Shown: positions 1-12,900 of the stretch, piece after piece
Numbering within the stretch: position 1 is the first letter of the stretch
Layout of the letters: each line of letters begins with the position of its first letter
Source: Gadus chalcogrammus
Lineage: Eukaryota > Chordata > Actinopteri > Gadiformes > Gadidae
Assembly (NCBI RefSeq): GCF_026213295.1
Contig: NC_079414.1
Coordinates: 13,606,350 to 13,670,349, forward strand
DNA length: 64,000 nt
Direction: 5' to 3'
The notes under the pieces: generated by a model
Told to the model about the DNA's origin: nothing
Databases searched by the model: none
What the model saw: the letters and a program-made list of their open reading frames with translations, nothing else
Made by a program: the position numbers and the translations under genes

Positions 1-329
1 ATGTTATCAATAACAATCACATCCTATAACTGAAATGTTCTGCAAATAAAAAATGCTTTTTAGCCCGTACCTCTCTTTATTTACAATAAGTTTGCTATGG
101 ACACTCCCTCAACCCCTCCAACTCAGGCCTCCCAGCCGGCCGAGCTACGCTAGTTCACATCCCATAGTGGCCCAGCCACTTAAAGTGGACAGAACACTTT
201 TATTACAGGCTTACACATTGTGACTTTGTTTATGCTACGACGCATCATGAATAGAAAAGGGAATAAGGTGTTTTTAACACCCAATATAATCGACATCTTT
301 TGCTTTTTCAATGTCCCGTATGGTGGTAC

Positions 330-536
330 CTTGATGGTCTCGTACGCCCCGGTGATAAGGGCGATGAAGAGCGACAGCACCATGTAGATGAAGAGGGAGA
401 TGAAGGTGTAGAGGTAGACCTGGCTGAAGACCCACACCAGCGTGCTGCTGCCCTCCAGGCCGGAGAAGGTCACGAACATGTCGTCGCCGTTGATGAGCGA
501 GAACAGACACTCGGACACACTGGACAGAGTCCGGAA
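330..536 (-). CDS. mcoln1: MCOLN1 pore exon (pore helix, NGDD filter, S6)
   Basis: This 69-codon exon starts after a TAG acceptor with [12 protein letters not shown] and ends at ...GAYETIK before a GT donor. It carries the pore helix, the acidic selectivity-filter motif NGDDMF and the hydrophobic S6 helix ([21 protein letters not shown]). The filter aspartates expected for a conducting TRPML channel are intact. A short loop around SGLEGSST replaces the longer loop of the mammalian protein. Positions 1-329 are the following intron and contain no further exon that I can see. Confidence 0.95.
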
Positions 537-3500
537 CTACGGAGCCAAAGCAAAACACAAAACTTGTGTTTATGGCGTGGCCCAGTAGTGCTACACCCTC
601 AGACTCTGGGGTCCTCTGAGGCTGGGGGCCGCACGGAACAGCATTATCAAAAACAATACACCCATTGTTTCCTTATCATACCTCAGCCTGTGCTGAGATC
701 CTTTCTTTCAATGCGTCTGCTGCACATTTCCAGAAAAGGAAGTAATTAAAAATATCTTCAACTTTGAGTGCTGCTGGCCGCTTGTCAACGAAAGGCGATG
801 ACATAATAAAATGTCCAACACGGTGGACAGGCTAGAACTCAGGTAAAAACACAGAGTGACGGTGGGCCCCTGACCTTCACGTGGTAGGGTCCCAAGACGA
901 TCCAGCCGCAGAAGCAGTAGCCAAGGTAGATCACTGCCACGCAGCAACAGAACCGGATCACGTTGGGGAACGCCACCCGCAGCGTCAATATCAGGATCTG
1001 GAGCGGCACACACGCATACACACAGTTTACCGTGAGTGAGTGAGTGAGTGAGTGAGAGAGTCAAATCTGGGAACGTTAAAAGGCCATGCACCTGTGCTGC
1101 TGCTACTTACATTGTACTTCTGGAAGAAGGTGAGATAGCGGATGACTCCGACCCACACAAGGAGCGTAGAGGTCCCCAGTAGGATGCCACACAAGTCATA
1201 GGAGGAAATGTTCTGTCAGGACAGACACAGGACACACTAATGAGGACATGTTCTGTCAGGACGGACACAGGACACACTAATGAGGACATGTTCTGTCAGG
1301 ACAGACACAGGACACACTCATGAGGACATGTTCTGTCAGGACAGACACAGGACACACTAATGAGGACATGTTCTGTCAGGACGGACACGGGACACACTCA
1401 TGAGGACATGATCTGTCAGGACAGACACAGGACACACTCATGAGGACATGATCTGTCAGGACAGACACAGGACACACTCATGAGGACATGTTCTGTCAGG
1501 ACGGACACAGGACACACTAATGAGGACATGTTCTGTCAGGACGGACACGGGACACACTCATGAGGACATGTTCTGTCAGGACAGACACAGGACACACTCA
1601 TGAGGACATGTTCTGTCAAGACATGGGACACACATGGGGAAGAATACAAGCGATAAAAATGGTCATAGCCCCCAAATTGAACTACCTTCTAAGTATGTTG
1701 CCTCTTGGGGTTCCAGGAACCACATTCCAGATTATAGATAAAATGTTTAGTCCATTTATTTGGGCCGGGAAAAGGCCTAGAATGAAGCTAACAAGATGAC
1801 TAAAACAGAATGTGGGGGACAGCGACACCCTAATATGAGACTTCACCAAGAAGATTTCACAGGGGCTCAGATAGCCTCCCTTTTCTCAAGTAAGGAGGAC
1901 GGACCCTTGTGGGTAGACTTGGAGGAAGAATTAAATACCCCATTTAGTGCGGCAGACTACTTGAGTCAATGTCCAAAAAATAATGTTCAGAACCCAATAA
2001 CCTCCCACTCTAGGGATATCTGGCTTCAGATGCATAGAAGGAGGGTTTGTCCCCCTTCCTAGTAGCATCTGCCTTAATATGGAATAATCCGAAACAGAAA
2101 ATAGGAGGGAGTTGTTATTTTGGAGAGACTGGTACATTAAAGGTGTTAAACATATTGGATGTCTCTATCACACCAATACTTTCCGAACTTTCAATGAACT
2201 GAGAGAAATTTACAATTTGCAGAGGAGGGATTTCTGGAAATTTCTCCAGCTTAGAGATAGTTTTCCTTAATTGTGCTCAACGGGCAGGAAGTTATCTATT
2301 CAATCTCCCATAGGGTCTAAATTGAAATTGCTCAGTGAACTTCCACACCTGTCGGGTCAAATTTTCAAGTACCTCATTGATGGTTTTAAGGGCACTACCT
2401 CGGGTCTAAAAGCTGTGAAGGGAGAAAGATTTAGGGGTACTGTTTGAAGATGATGAATGGAATAGATTACTGAAGGGGATGTTGAACCCAATGAGAGACG
2501 CAAGGTCTAAACTAATTCAATTTAAAATACTAAACAGACTCTACTGGACGCCGGTGAGAAAGCGTAGGGCGGGTTTGAGTCTTTCAGATCTCTGTTGGCG
2601 ATGCCAGGCTGAACGAGGTGATGTTGTCCACATGTTTTTGCATTGCCCCAGCCTTGCCACCTATTGGCAGAGGGTTATGCAAAAGATCACTGACAGTCTA
2701 GGTGTGAATGTGGACCTCACTCCTGCTCCGTGCCTCCTGAACAGTCTAAAAGGACACAAGAGAATTGGCCTGAAAAAGGCCCAGTGGCTAAAGGTCGCGA
2801 TTACTACAGCTAAAAGGGTGATATTGAGGCACTGGGCCGGGGGTAACAACCCTACTTTCTCTGAATGGTTCACGGCCCCATCTGAAATGCCTCTTACGAG
2901 CGACTAATATATAAAATAAATGGGAAAATTGACATATATACATAAGTCCGGGAACCATTTCTATCACAGGTCCGGGAAATTTGAGTGATGAGAAGCCTGA
3001 TGTTCGACTGGCGGGGTGGGCAGGACGGGGAGGGAATTATAGTGGGGGAGAAAATAGTTTCCTTCTAGGTCAAGTGTTTACCTTGTATGATATATGTATG
3101 TTGTCAGCGTGTTTGCGTTTGACTGTGCATGCATGTATGAATACATGCAATGGAATATATGTATATGTGCAATGTACCGATATCGCTCTGATTATTGGCT
3201 CTCTCATTTGCACCTAATTGAAGGTGGACCTTTTTGTTTTGTTTCATCAACACATGATGGTGTTGTGTTTTTAGGCTGAGGTTTTCGTTCTTGGGTAAAT
3301 AAAAGGTAAAACACTGCTGATTAATACCCGATTGCCTGTGAAGGAAACAATATAAAAAATCAATTGAAAAAAGACATGGGACACACTTATGAAGACAAAA
3401 AAAAAAAAACATAAACACACCAACAGCAGTATCTCCACCCTGGTGAAACTGCAGGTACACAAACTTGATAAAAACGTTATATTATTGAAATATACTGCCA

Positions 3501-6500
3501 TACTATTTGGTAGAGACGTACAATGAAAGCAGTGAAAATAAGGTATGGTTGGATAACATGTGCTTAGGAAATCCTGTTTTATATGCAGCTATAGATTTCC
3601 CACCATGGGAACTTTGCGACCACACACCCACTAAGGCTGACCTTTGATTCGATGCCTATCTTGATGAAGCTGCCTATGATGGTGAAAAAGTCGCTGACGA
3701 TGAGGAGGATGTACCAGCCGTTGATGAACTCCATGCGGTCGGCCCAGCACACCTTGCGGCTGAGATTGTTCTTGAAGAACGCCACGAACTCCTGAAACAC
3801 GTGGTCCAAAACAAGAAACACACAGATAAGGACAAGGGGGAGTGAGGGAGGCTGGCGCGGATTAGATTCCTTTATTCTGATACATGCTATGCTGAGGATC
3901 GTTTTCTCTGGGTAGACCATGCCTCAGGCCCAATCACAGGGAATATAGAAATCAAGAGCGGCCTTATTATTTTAAGATTGAAGAGTTCACTCGTGATTCG
4001 AGGCTGACAGAGAAGCCTAACTGACATTTAGAAACTATGTTGGGAATTGAACCATTATGAATTCCTCCCATCTACTAGAATTTTTTAGAAAATGGAGCAC
4101 CACCTCGATATCCTAAAAGTTGGTGGGCTCTCCTGCTGGATTTGTCCTTGTTTGCTTGAGAGGGGTCAAGTCCCTGATATGCTAGAAGCCAAATCAAATC
4201 GGTTCTCGATTAAAGATGCTGGTCGAGTGTATGAGTCATGCCTAGAGGAAAATTGGCTCAATCATTAGCGAGACGTGGTTGTCCAATTGCTTCCGTGATC
4301 GAAGCCCAATTGCTGATTTAGTTGCACACCTGCCATTATGTCACTAGGAACAAGGAAGAACATCAGCCTTTAGTATTGAGGTGAAGAGGGGGGGTTCTCC
4401 TTACATTTTGCAGCACGATCCCCCGCAGTATGGATCTTCCACACAGCACCAGGGACAGCAAGCACACCAGCACCACGGACACGTCGAAGGACAGGCGGGC
4501 ATAGTTCTCCACTGGAGGTAAGAGACAAGGTGGCGCCAACGTTAGACCCATGGATAGCAGTAGATCCTATTGGTCCTTATGTGAAATCAGTTCAATGGAA
4601 GCTCTGTGTGATTAGTCTAATAGATCCTACTTCTACTTTGTAAGCTCTGTGTGATCAGTCTAATGGATCCTATTTGTGTTATGTTTGCACTGTGAAATCA
4701 GTCCAATGGATGCCATTTGTATTAGGTTGGTGCTGTGACATCGGCCCACTGGGTCCTGTTTGTGTTATGTTTATGTGAAATCCTCTTTGTATTATGGTAG
4801 CTCTGTGATTGAGAATCTCTCTGACCCAGGTACAATATGAGGCCACACTTTTCCGGTCTCCATGTTTAATTGGAGATTTGATAATATCCGTAGAGACACT
4901 GACGAATCGTCAGAGGTATTTTTATATTTTAATTGAATCATGTTTCCCTCCTCACAGAAGAGATGCTAAAAAGGTTGTTTTTAAGGGAACATTTGTGAAT
5001 ACTTCCTGCAAATTGGGCAATATAAACAAAGATGATGCGAACCAATCCTGTATTGTCACATCTGACCTGACTGCTTCTGATCCCTCAACACTTCTGCATC
5101 TATAAATGTTTCAACAACCAGGCATGTATTGCGGGTATTGCTACATACAACCATACAGTGGCCGGTGAAGGAAGGCCTTGTAATAACCGGTAAGGCATCG
5201 AACTGTACTTGTTGATTAAACAGATAATATGCTAGGGAGCGGCTTGCTGCATATCAACCAAGCTAACTGTAGTCTTCCCTTGAGTTTATTACGTGACCTC
5301 AATCCATTATAAAACGTGCGTTTGTTCAGGCTCTCCTTACTTCCCTCCCTAGCAACTCACCCTGTCCCGAGACGCTTGGGAATTTGCACTCCTTGATGAC
5401 TGCCCGGTTTTCCAGCCTGATCTGGACCTTGCCGCTGTGGGCCTTGTTGTCCAGGACTATCTGGAGGACGGGGAACACCAACCAATCAAACACAAGCAAT
5501 CTGGGATCCTTAATGACCAACTAATCAAAATCCAGCTCTATGAGTGATTCAATGCTGTTGAATGGGTGTGATTTGGGCAAATTAAAAGATTGTCAAGATA
5601 GTCAAATGTAATTATTAAATTAGGAAGGGGTGACAGAGAAGTCTGATCAAATGTAATTAACGGCTCCTAGAAATAGGTCAGAAAGGAGAATTCAAACACT
5701 GCTCTGTTTTTCCACCAAGTCTGTGTGTACAGGAAACACTTACGGTTATGTAAAACGTGTAACAGTCAGGTATCTCATTGTTGATGATGGTCTGTATATT
5801 GATGGCCTTTAGCTGAAACTCTATGGTCACATTAATGAGCCTAGAGAATGAGAGGGTGAGGGAGAGGGTGAGAGAAAGGGGCATCGTGTCAAAACATGTA
5901 AGCTCATTCTATTTAACGACCAGGATACAACCCACCAATAAATAGGCCCATTAGGATTAGATCACAGTCAATAAAACGGGAAGAATTCAGTGAGTGAACG
6001 AAAGAGAGAGGCATTTTGTTCTTTATGTAATCTCATTATATTTAACGACAAGGACAGAACCTACAATAAGCAGGCCTAATAGGTTAACGCCACAGTCAAT
6101 AACACTGTAACTTAAAGCTTCTACTATTGACATTTGTTGAAGTGGGAGACTTGGCGATGCAAGACATGTGAACGCTAAAATCCGCCTTACTTGTGAAACT
6201 TGAGAATGAAGTTCTTGTAGTCGTTTTTCAAAGAACCAGGACCAATGGGGGCAGACATTGGATTCACCCCAACACAGTCTTTCAGGGACAGGGGGAGGAA
6301 GAGGGAGCGATTAAAGGAGACATATTATACCACCAGGTGTGAGTGTGATTAGCCTTACAAGCCGTTTCAAAAATCTGCCCCATATGACATCACTAGTGGG
6401 CGTGTCCACCTAGATCTTTGCTGGATAGATCAGTCTACTAGCCTACCCAGTTGACTGAAGTAAACATTGCTCATCTATACAGAGATAATCTTTATTATAA

Positions 6501-8925
6501 AGAAGAAACCATTTTAAGTTAAGCTCAAAACTCTACTTTGGTTTCTCTCATGTGGTCCGGTTCCTCTGAATAAAGACCTGTTTATTTAACCTGTTTAACC
6601 TGTTATTAAAGGTCAGGTGGGCGTTGGGCATTTTGCTCATGAATGCGTTACGTAGTTAGTATGCATTATGCAAAATGATTTGTGAACAAATTCATATTTA
6701 TTGGGAGAGTGGTAGATTGTACAAGATAAAGTCCTTTAAAAAATCTAATTAGAGCCTGTTGCTACAATTTATAATAAGACTATTTCGTAAACAGCGACTG
6801 TTGGGAGGTGTGGTCTTTGGAAACCAGAAGCGGATGTGCTCTGTAAAGCCAAATGTACGTCTACCATAAAACACAATTTTTTGATGTGGTGGAAATTCCA
6901 ACCGATTGTCAATACTGATTGTCAATTGTCTGTTTTACGGAAAAGCTTACTAACACAACATTTGACTCATGACTCACTTCTATGTTCATGGTAAAGTCTA
7001 AATAACCCAGAAGTTATGCCCACAAGGAGGAAGCACAGACAAAAAGGGAAACCATTTGTTGCAAAATTCAAAGGGAATAAACAGCTTGCCAGCACTGCTG
7101 CAAACATTGTTAGGCAGCCTCAGAGTTCGTATCATTAATCTTCAGAATCTAAAAAGGCTCAACCGATAAGGAAATGCGCACATTTTCCCTATGTGCCGAC
7201 TGCAGGACAGCTCGGCGACGTGTCACACAGTTGCCATGGGTCGTTACCATAGGGATAAATCCTCCCTCCCATGAACACTCACCCAAAATACTTTCTTTTT
7301 TTTTGGATTTAGTTTAAAGGTTACATATTATACCATCAAATGAGAGTGTGATTAGCCATTAAAAGCCATGTCGACCTAGATGTGTGCTGTCTACCAGCCT
7401 ACCCAGTGGATTGTAGCAAACGTTGCTCATCTATAAAACACATATCTAGGTGGACACGCCCACTTATGATGTCAGAAGAGGCCGATTTTCAAAACTGCTT
7501 GTAATGGCTTATCACACTCACACCTGGTGGTATAATGTGTCACCTTGAAGGTTTTTGGGATTTAGTTTAATGTGGAACTGAACATGGAATCCAGTCACCC
7601 TTTAAACCAAACCCTATTGGAGTTGTCCGCTCAGTCTCCCGTACCTGTGATGACGTGGGGGTCGATGGTGAAGGTGTCGTTGGCCGGGTCGATGCTGCCC
7701 TTCTTGTAGTACTGCTGGCAGAGGGACAGGGCGCTGTCGTTCACCCCCACGCCGTACACGTAGGCGTAGCGCCCCACCGTGGTGTTGGCCAGGTCCAGGT
7801 ACTGGGGCCGGGAGGGAACACGGGCGACCTGTTAATGTATGCCTTTCTGGGACGTAAACAGTGACGGCCGGCCAGCATAGGACGCGCTCTGCGCTCTGAC
7901 CAGCGATCACGTGTAGCCAGGCCTCGGGTAAACAAGCATAGCGAGTTGCGAGTTTTGGTAGTGTTCTGAATGACACGCAACATTGTTTACTTGTCCACAG
8001 TTTCCAAAGCTCTCTTAATATATATTACATGAAGCGCATCAAAAAACAAACCCACACTTATTCTATGAACCATATCTCTCAGACGAAGAGTAAGAACCGC
8101 AAGGCGTTAGTCTCACCTTTTCGATGGTGTAGGAGATGTGGTCGTAGAGGTCGCCCTGGGTGTAGACGGCCAAGTCGCTGGAGCCTTCGTCGTATTCCTT
8201 GAGGAAGAGCTCCTTGAAGGTCATGGTGTTCTCCTCCTTGAAGCTCACCACCACCTGGTTACTCAAGCCAAACAGCACCAGCTAGAAAGAGGGAGACAGA
8301 GGCAGAGAGACAGACAGAAAAACAGACGAGGGACAGAGTAGCAGCGAGAGGGAGACAGACAGTGAGACTGAACAGCAAGATAATTTATCACTCAATGATT
8401 AAATATACAACTGTGCGATTATAAATTGATTCAATTGATTGATTGATATACACATCTGGAAATGGGTCTGATTTTAACTGTAACAGTTATTAATCAAAGC
8501 AAATATTTTATGAAAGAGAGAGGGAAAGAGAAAGAGAGAGACTTGGCAGCCAGTAAGTGATTGCAGACAGCAACGCCTCATCTCATAAGCATACAGCCAC
8601 TTGTAATACCCTCACAAAGACAGCGTGCGATGCCTCCATCCGCCCGCCGGCCCACAGCGTACCTGCACGGTGACGATGATGATCTTGAGCAGCTGGAGCC
8701 CTAACTTGATGGGCTTGCGGCCCTTGGCGTGGTACTTGTCACACGGGCTCATGAAGAAGTACTTGAGGTCCCTGCGCAGGGCTTCCTCTTCTGGGTCCGC
8801 CGCCACCCAGTGTCCCACCGGGTCCCCGAGTAACCCGTGGAGGCCATGGCTGTTCCCGTGGTGACAGTGGTCGCCGATGGCGTCGCCCCCGTACTGAGGG
8901 GTGGAGGGCGACCCTCCATTCCTCT
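330..8925 (-). CDS. mcoln1: Mucolipin-1 (TRPML1) lysosomal cation channel, 3' end outside window
   Basis: Mucolipin-1 is a lysosomal/late-endosomal TRP channel that releases Ca2+, Fe2+ and other cations in response to PI(3,5)P2. Eleven minus-strand exons join in phase: 8663-8925, 8117-8281, 7645-7801, 6191-6278, 5744-5840, 5361-5460, 4405-4511, 3642-3791, 1111-1212, 875-997, 330-536 (about 519 aa). The cytosolic stretch [11 protein letters not shown] precedes S1, which spans the first two junctions. The lumenal polycystin-mucolipin domain keeps four cysteines (LCQQYY, DCVGV, DCYTF, KECKF) and N-glycosylation sequons (NTT, NDS, NDT). S2 to S6 follow, with the pore motif NGDDMF in the exon at 330-536. 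That exon ends in phase 0 with a GTACC donor after ETIK, so the cytosolic tail of roughly 55 aa lies left of position 1. The family is usually about 580 aa. No frameshift or stop is seen. Confidence 0.95.
1209..1617. repeat. 40-bp minisatellite carrying a splice acceptor
   Basis: About ten copies of a 40-bp unit (core ttctgtcaggac..gacacac..tgaggacatg) begin at the 5' edge of the MCOLN1 exon 1111-1212. Copies differ mainly at acag/acgg and ctaa/ctca. On the minus strand every unit contains a pyrimidine-rich stretch followed by TGACAG|AACAT, the same sequence as the real 3' splice site of that exon, so the repeat is an amplified intron-exon junction. Confidence 0.95.
1634..3370 (+). mobile_element. 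5'-truncated L1-type LINE with target-site duplication
   Basis: Two perfect 16-bp direct repeats, AAGACATGGGACACAC at 1618-1633 and 3371-3386, flank this insertion, which ends in A-rich sequence. Plus-strand translations resemble the C-terminal half of an L1/Tx1-type ORF2: [17 protein letters not shown] and FIWAGKRPR near 1636-1790, and a terminal Cys-His segment ([19 protein letters not shown]) at 2596-2655. The frame is broken by stops and frameshifts between these parts, so it is a dead copy. It landed in the outermost degenerate copy of the 40-bp minisatellite inside a MCOLN1 intron. Confidence 0.85.
4555..4805. repeat. Degenerate tandem repeat, about 60 bp, four copies
   Basis: Phrases such as gtgaaatcagtccaatgga, gatcctatttgtgttatgtt and agctctgtgtgat recur about every 60 bp with many substitutions. 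The array lies in the MCOLN1 intron upstream of exon 4405-4511. No coding content was seen. Confidence 0.6.
5898..6105. repeat. Direct duplication, about 130 bp period
   Basis: The sequences around 5898-5972 and 6025-6105 share ctcatt.tatttaacgac, aggcc.a.tagg and cacagtcaataa in the same order. This is an old tandem duplication inside a MCOLN1 intron. Confidence 0.55.
6315..6480. mobile_element. MITE arm, same family as 7316-7548
   Basis: The sequence starting acatattataccaccaggtg and continuing through gtgtgattagcc, tgacatcactagtgggcgtg and tccacctagat matches the arms of the fold-back element at 7316-7548 and the copy at 48.35 kb. The second arm is not evident here. It is non-coding. Confidence 0.6.
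7316..7548. mobile_element. Fold-back MITE with long terminal inverted repeats
   Basis: The left end (aaggttacatattataccat, then gagagtgtgattagcc) is the inverted complement of the right end (ggcttatcacactcac, then ggtggtataatgtgtcacct). The inner parts, cgacctagatgtgtgctg and acatatctaggtggacac, also pair. It has no coding capacity. Imperfect direct repeats of ggatttagttta lie on both sides (about 7305 and 7558). Confidence 0.7.
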
Positions 8926-8939
8926 CTGAGGGAGGGAGA

Positions 8940-8986
8940 CGAAGGGCGGGAGGGAGGAGACAAAGAGAAAGAGAAAGAGAAAGAGA

Positions 8987-9020
<34 letters not shown>
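8940..9020. repeat. GA-rich simple repeat
   Basis: An (AGAAAG)n to (GA)n purine tract directly upstream of the MCOLN1 exon 8663-8925. On the gene strand it forms an extended polypyrimidine tract before the acceptor. Confidence 0.9.
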
Positions 9021-9895
9021 ATTAGTTTTGAGAAACCCAAGCAGTGGTAGCCAAATCTCTACATGCTGGGACTTCTTGAGCCATTTTACCTCTTTAAATC
9101 CAAATCACCATTTCAACAATGAGCTCATGCTGTTTTCGATTAAGTAACTCAGAGTCCTTTTAGTTGATTTATTTGAACGTCTGCATCGCTCCATGACGAT
9201 TTGCTTTGTTTTGGTTATTTAGCAGTCCGCCTATCTGGATTGAGAACACATGTAGGAGTCACAAAGTATATTTAGTCATGTTGCAGGGTCAGACGATTCA
9301 AACAGTTTTTGTGCGTCACAAAAAAAAAACATCAACAGTGGAAGAAATTAAACTACAAGACTGCATATTGATGTGCCACACATCCATCGCTCCATCTGTG
9401 TGTTGATCGACGAGGCCCTCACACCCTGTAATCTCGAGAACTTTTTGAATGTCTAATGGCTAAATGATACTTATGCATGGCGTTGAAACTATTGTTTACA
9501 GTAAATAAAGTCACGGCAAACGGCTGTGACGACTGAACATCATGAACATGGCAACCGTGATCGCCGTCATGTGACCGCCCACAAGACCGGTGTTCAAAAT
9601 GAATCAGAAACATTGTCGTTTCTGATTGTTCAGGTCTCTCTTGAAAGTGAGTGATTGACCTGGTTAAATCAGTTTGATAAATAAATACTGCTCAGAAATA
9701 TTTCAAGACGGATGCCAGATGAGATGGTTTATAATCTATAATTTGTCAATTTGCAAACGATCACGTTAGCGACTTAGAGTTGAGGACTCGTCGTCGTCGT
9801 CACTTATCATGTCAAAATCAAATCGAATGATTGCGCTCGTCTCATAATATCATGGTGCAATCGGCTTGCGCTGGTGTTTGTTCCCTGTCCCCCAC

Positions 9896-9986
9896 CTGGT
9901 AACCCGGGTGAGCTCTCAGACTGGGGAGGCGAGGGCGGGACGGAGACAACTCTCTCCAATACTGCGAATTTGGACTGCATTACCAT
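9896..9986 (-). CDS. Candidate first coding exon of MCOLN1
   Basis: The 8663-8925 exon needs an upstream exon ending with one extra base. At 9896 there is a CAG|GTGGGG donor that closes an open frame in exactly that phase. The frame starts at an ATG at 9986 and gives 30 codons containing LERVVSVPPSPP, loosely like the acidic dileucine stretch at the start of mammalian mucolipin-1 (ERLL followed by Pro-rich sequence). The predicted join reads ...SPGLPERNGGSP. There is no transcript support, the similarity is weak, and an alternative lies near 14.55 kb. Confidence 0.3.
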
Positions 9987-9989
9987 TTT

Positions 9990-12900
9990 TAAAAGCTCAT
10001 TGCCAATTTTACCTATTGTACCTGTAAACACACTGTATACTTCTGTTCTCTGTTAGACATTCAGAACATTGTTGTTCACCCCTTCAATCTCTGCAGCTAA
10101 CTCAATGTGTTGAGTCCTTTACACAAACTGTGTGAACGGCTCTGGGTGAACTTTGAGTGTTTATGTGGAATGACTCGACCACACATGTGGCATAACAAAG
10201 CCTGTTTTTAAACACTCATAATCAACGTCTGTGACAACACTTAAACCGTGACGACTGTCTGCCAACGCGATAACCGCGACGACTGTCTGTGTTGACGTGG
10301 TAAACATGACAACCGATCCGGGCAACATGATGATGAGTTGATAATAATGATGATCCTGGCCACCTGTGGTTCTTTGTCATCCCCTGCTGATTCAATTGCA
10401 TTTTCGAGCATTTTGTGCATGTGAACATGGATATGGGCCACTACATTAATGGAAAAAAAAGACATTGACCAACTAGTAACTATAATATCAGGTCTAAACT
10501 GGCAGCAATAGGTTCATAATGGTTGCTGGATACGCCCACTGCAATCAACCACCGGCATCTTGTCATCGCAGAACGTTCCAGCACCTTAGAAGCATGCTTA
10601 TCTCTGAGAGAATAGTGAATACCTTTCTGCATTGCAGTCTAGCAGAGGCTGTCAAAGACCTGTCAATGTTGTTAGTTTTTAGGCTTCTGGCACCAAACGT
10701 CAAGCTTAGATTCTGTTCCTTCAACGTTTCGTGCAATCAAACAAGCCATTGGTCACCTTTCCAGTCTCGCTCGCCTCCGAGAAGAGAGGTTGGCCTACAG
10801 AAGAAAAATAGAGTCTGAGCTGAATCTTAACAAACCTGTCAAACAGCAAAGAATTCGATTATAAATTGTGGTGGCTGTCACAAACCTGGTCATCAAATTT
10901 TAATCATAAAGAGAGGCAGTACATTTTTCCTGGCTGTGCTATTATGAATTACCCTCATGAGATCATCCAGAAATAAAAGTTAGCATTTAGCATGAATAGC
11001 ATTCGGGTCTTGGCTAGGCAGTAATTGATTTCCACATATGGGTGCAGCTTCACATTGTTTAAGAAACTCTTAGTCTGCGTTCCACAACGCATTCTTTTTA
11101 CTTGCAGTACGTACTGCAGCTACCCTTACAAAGTATGCACAGTTGAACACAGTAAGCATACCATTGGAAAATACTAAAGGTTGCTTCACTGATAAGTACA
11201 CCTGTAGGGCCACTCATCTACTTTGGCGGGCTCAGTCAATGTGACATATCTTATGCTGCGCAGATTTGTGGGGCAGAATAGCCAAAAAAGCATGCTGAAT
11301 GGCACACGGCGAAATGCGACCGTATGTAGTACAACACCCTTCTATTTGTGGCGCAGTGCCTTCCTTATTGGGACATACTAAATCATTTCAGGCATACTAA
11401 ATAATATGGTGGTGTCCGTATTGGTACACAGAGTTACTCTCTCTTCGCTCTGGCCGTAAAGCAAAGCAAAAGAAACGTAAAAGCTTTCTGTGCAGATTTC
11501 TGTTTCTGTGGGGGCCGCAATTGTTGTTGTTTTTTTTCTGCAGGCAAAGGCTCTCTTTGCTTTTCATGAACTGAAATTCCCTCCCCCTAGCACCGATTGG
11601 TCCTATGCGATACGATTGGTTCTAGATCAGGATCGTCACACTATCTCCCAAACGCACCTTTGAACAAAAACCTCCTCACAAAACTCAACCAAGGTTTAAG
11701 ATTATATGGGGAAAAATCATAGCTTAGAATATAAACTAAGACAAAGAAAAAAAATTCTGTCGCAAATATAGGAGAAACCAAACGAGAAAGACGGGACAAA
11801 ATACTGTGTGGCGACTACACGTTGGGTGGTTTAACTTCCTTGAGCCTGAATGTCTCTTCCTTGAGCAAGACTGCCTCTTACTCAAGGACACCTTAACAAC
11901 AATTGCCAGGATTAAGAGGAGGGGTCCAAACCAGCCACTCTCCAGTTGTTGGTTTGATGACTTTTTATTCTAGGGCTGAGGCAAGCCCATCATCTGATAT
12001 TCACAGCAATCAAGCTATAAATAAAGCCATAAAATCACTTGCACCAACGGTAAGTATTGTCCATGCAAGTAAGAAATAAATCATATGAACAGTAGGTAAG
12101 ATATGAGTCATAGTAACCCAATCAAATCCCTCGTAGGCAAGATAGTAAGCAACACAGTCAAGGAAGGAGAAAGTTAGAAAGCAAAACTGAAACACACTTC
12201 TAAACCAATGGCCTTCCTTAAAACACACTTCCCAGCTAGATCTAGACAGCTTTACAGCCCATGTGGCCTTTGTTCCACAGTCTCCACACAATCTCCGTAT
12301 TCGCCAACACTCCTAAGCCAGTGAGGAGAGCATGCATGTTTAAGACGACGACGAGACAGAATTGGTCTAAACTCCCAAGTCAGTAAAAGGGCAGACGAAT
12401 GAGGAAGGATTAGTGCTTTGTTAGATTAATAGCCAAGGTGCTAGCATCCGGAAGTTACACACTATATTCTGTATATAGCTCATTCTGTATACAAGTACTG
12501 GGGCATCATCCACAAATTATTTGGGGGTTGGTCATTTGTATTTTCTCACTATTGGGGGGAACCTGATCCCCAGGGAGAATGCATGGTGATGCCCCGGCTT
12601 AAACACATGAGTCTGGAGATAAAAGGTCCTCATGATTAGTTGGTCTTTTACATATTTGAGCCGTGTTTCACATCATGGGGTTAGCATAACCCGAAACCAC
12701 AATTGAAGAGGATTGCTTCCTAAAACTAACCAGCTGTGATGAACCACTTCTCACCCGACAAAGCTTGTAAATGAATAACGCCCCCTAGATCTAGGATTTC
12801 TATGTTTAGGGTTGTTTATTCACAGAGTCGTTTCTGTGTTAAAAACATTGATTAGCAGATGTTAAAATAAGAAGAAGTTGTTGATGTGTGCTTCATCTAT

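Noticed and set aside
12010..12291. 93-codon minus frame with cysteines and hydrophobic stretches
   Set aside because: No recognisable family, no splice partners, and AT-rich repetitive surroundings.
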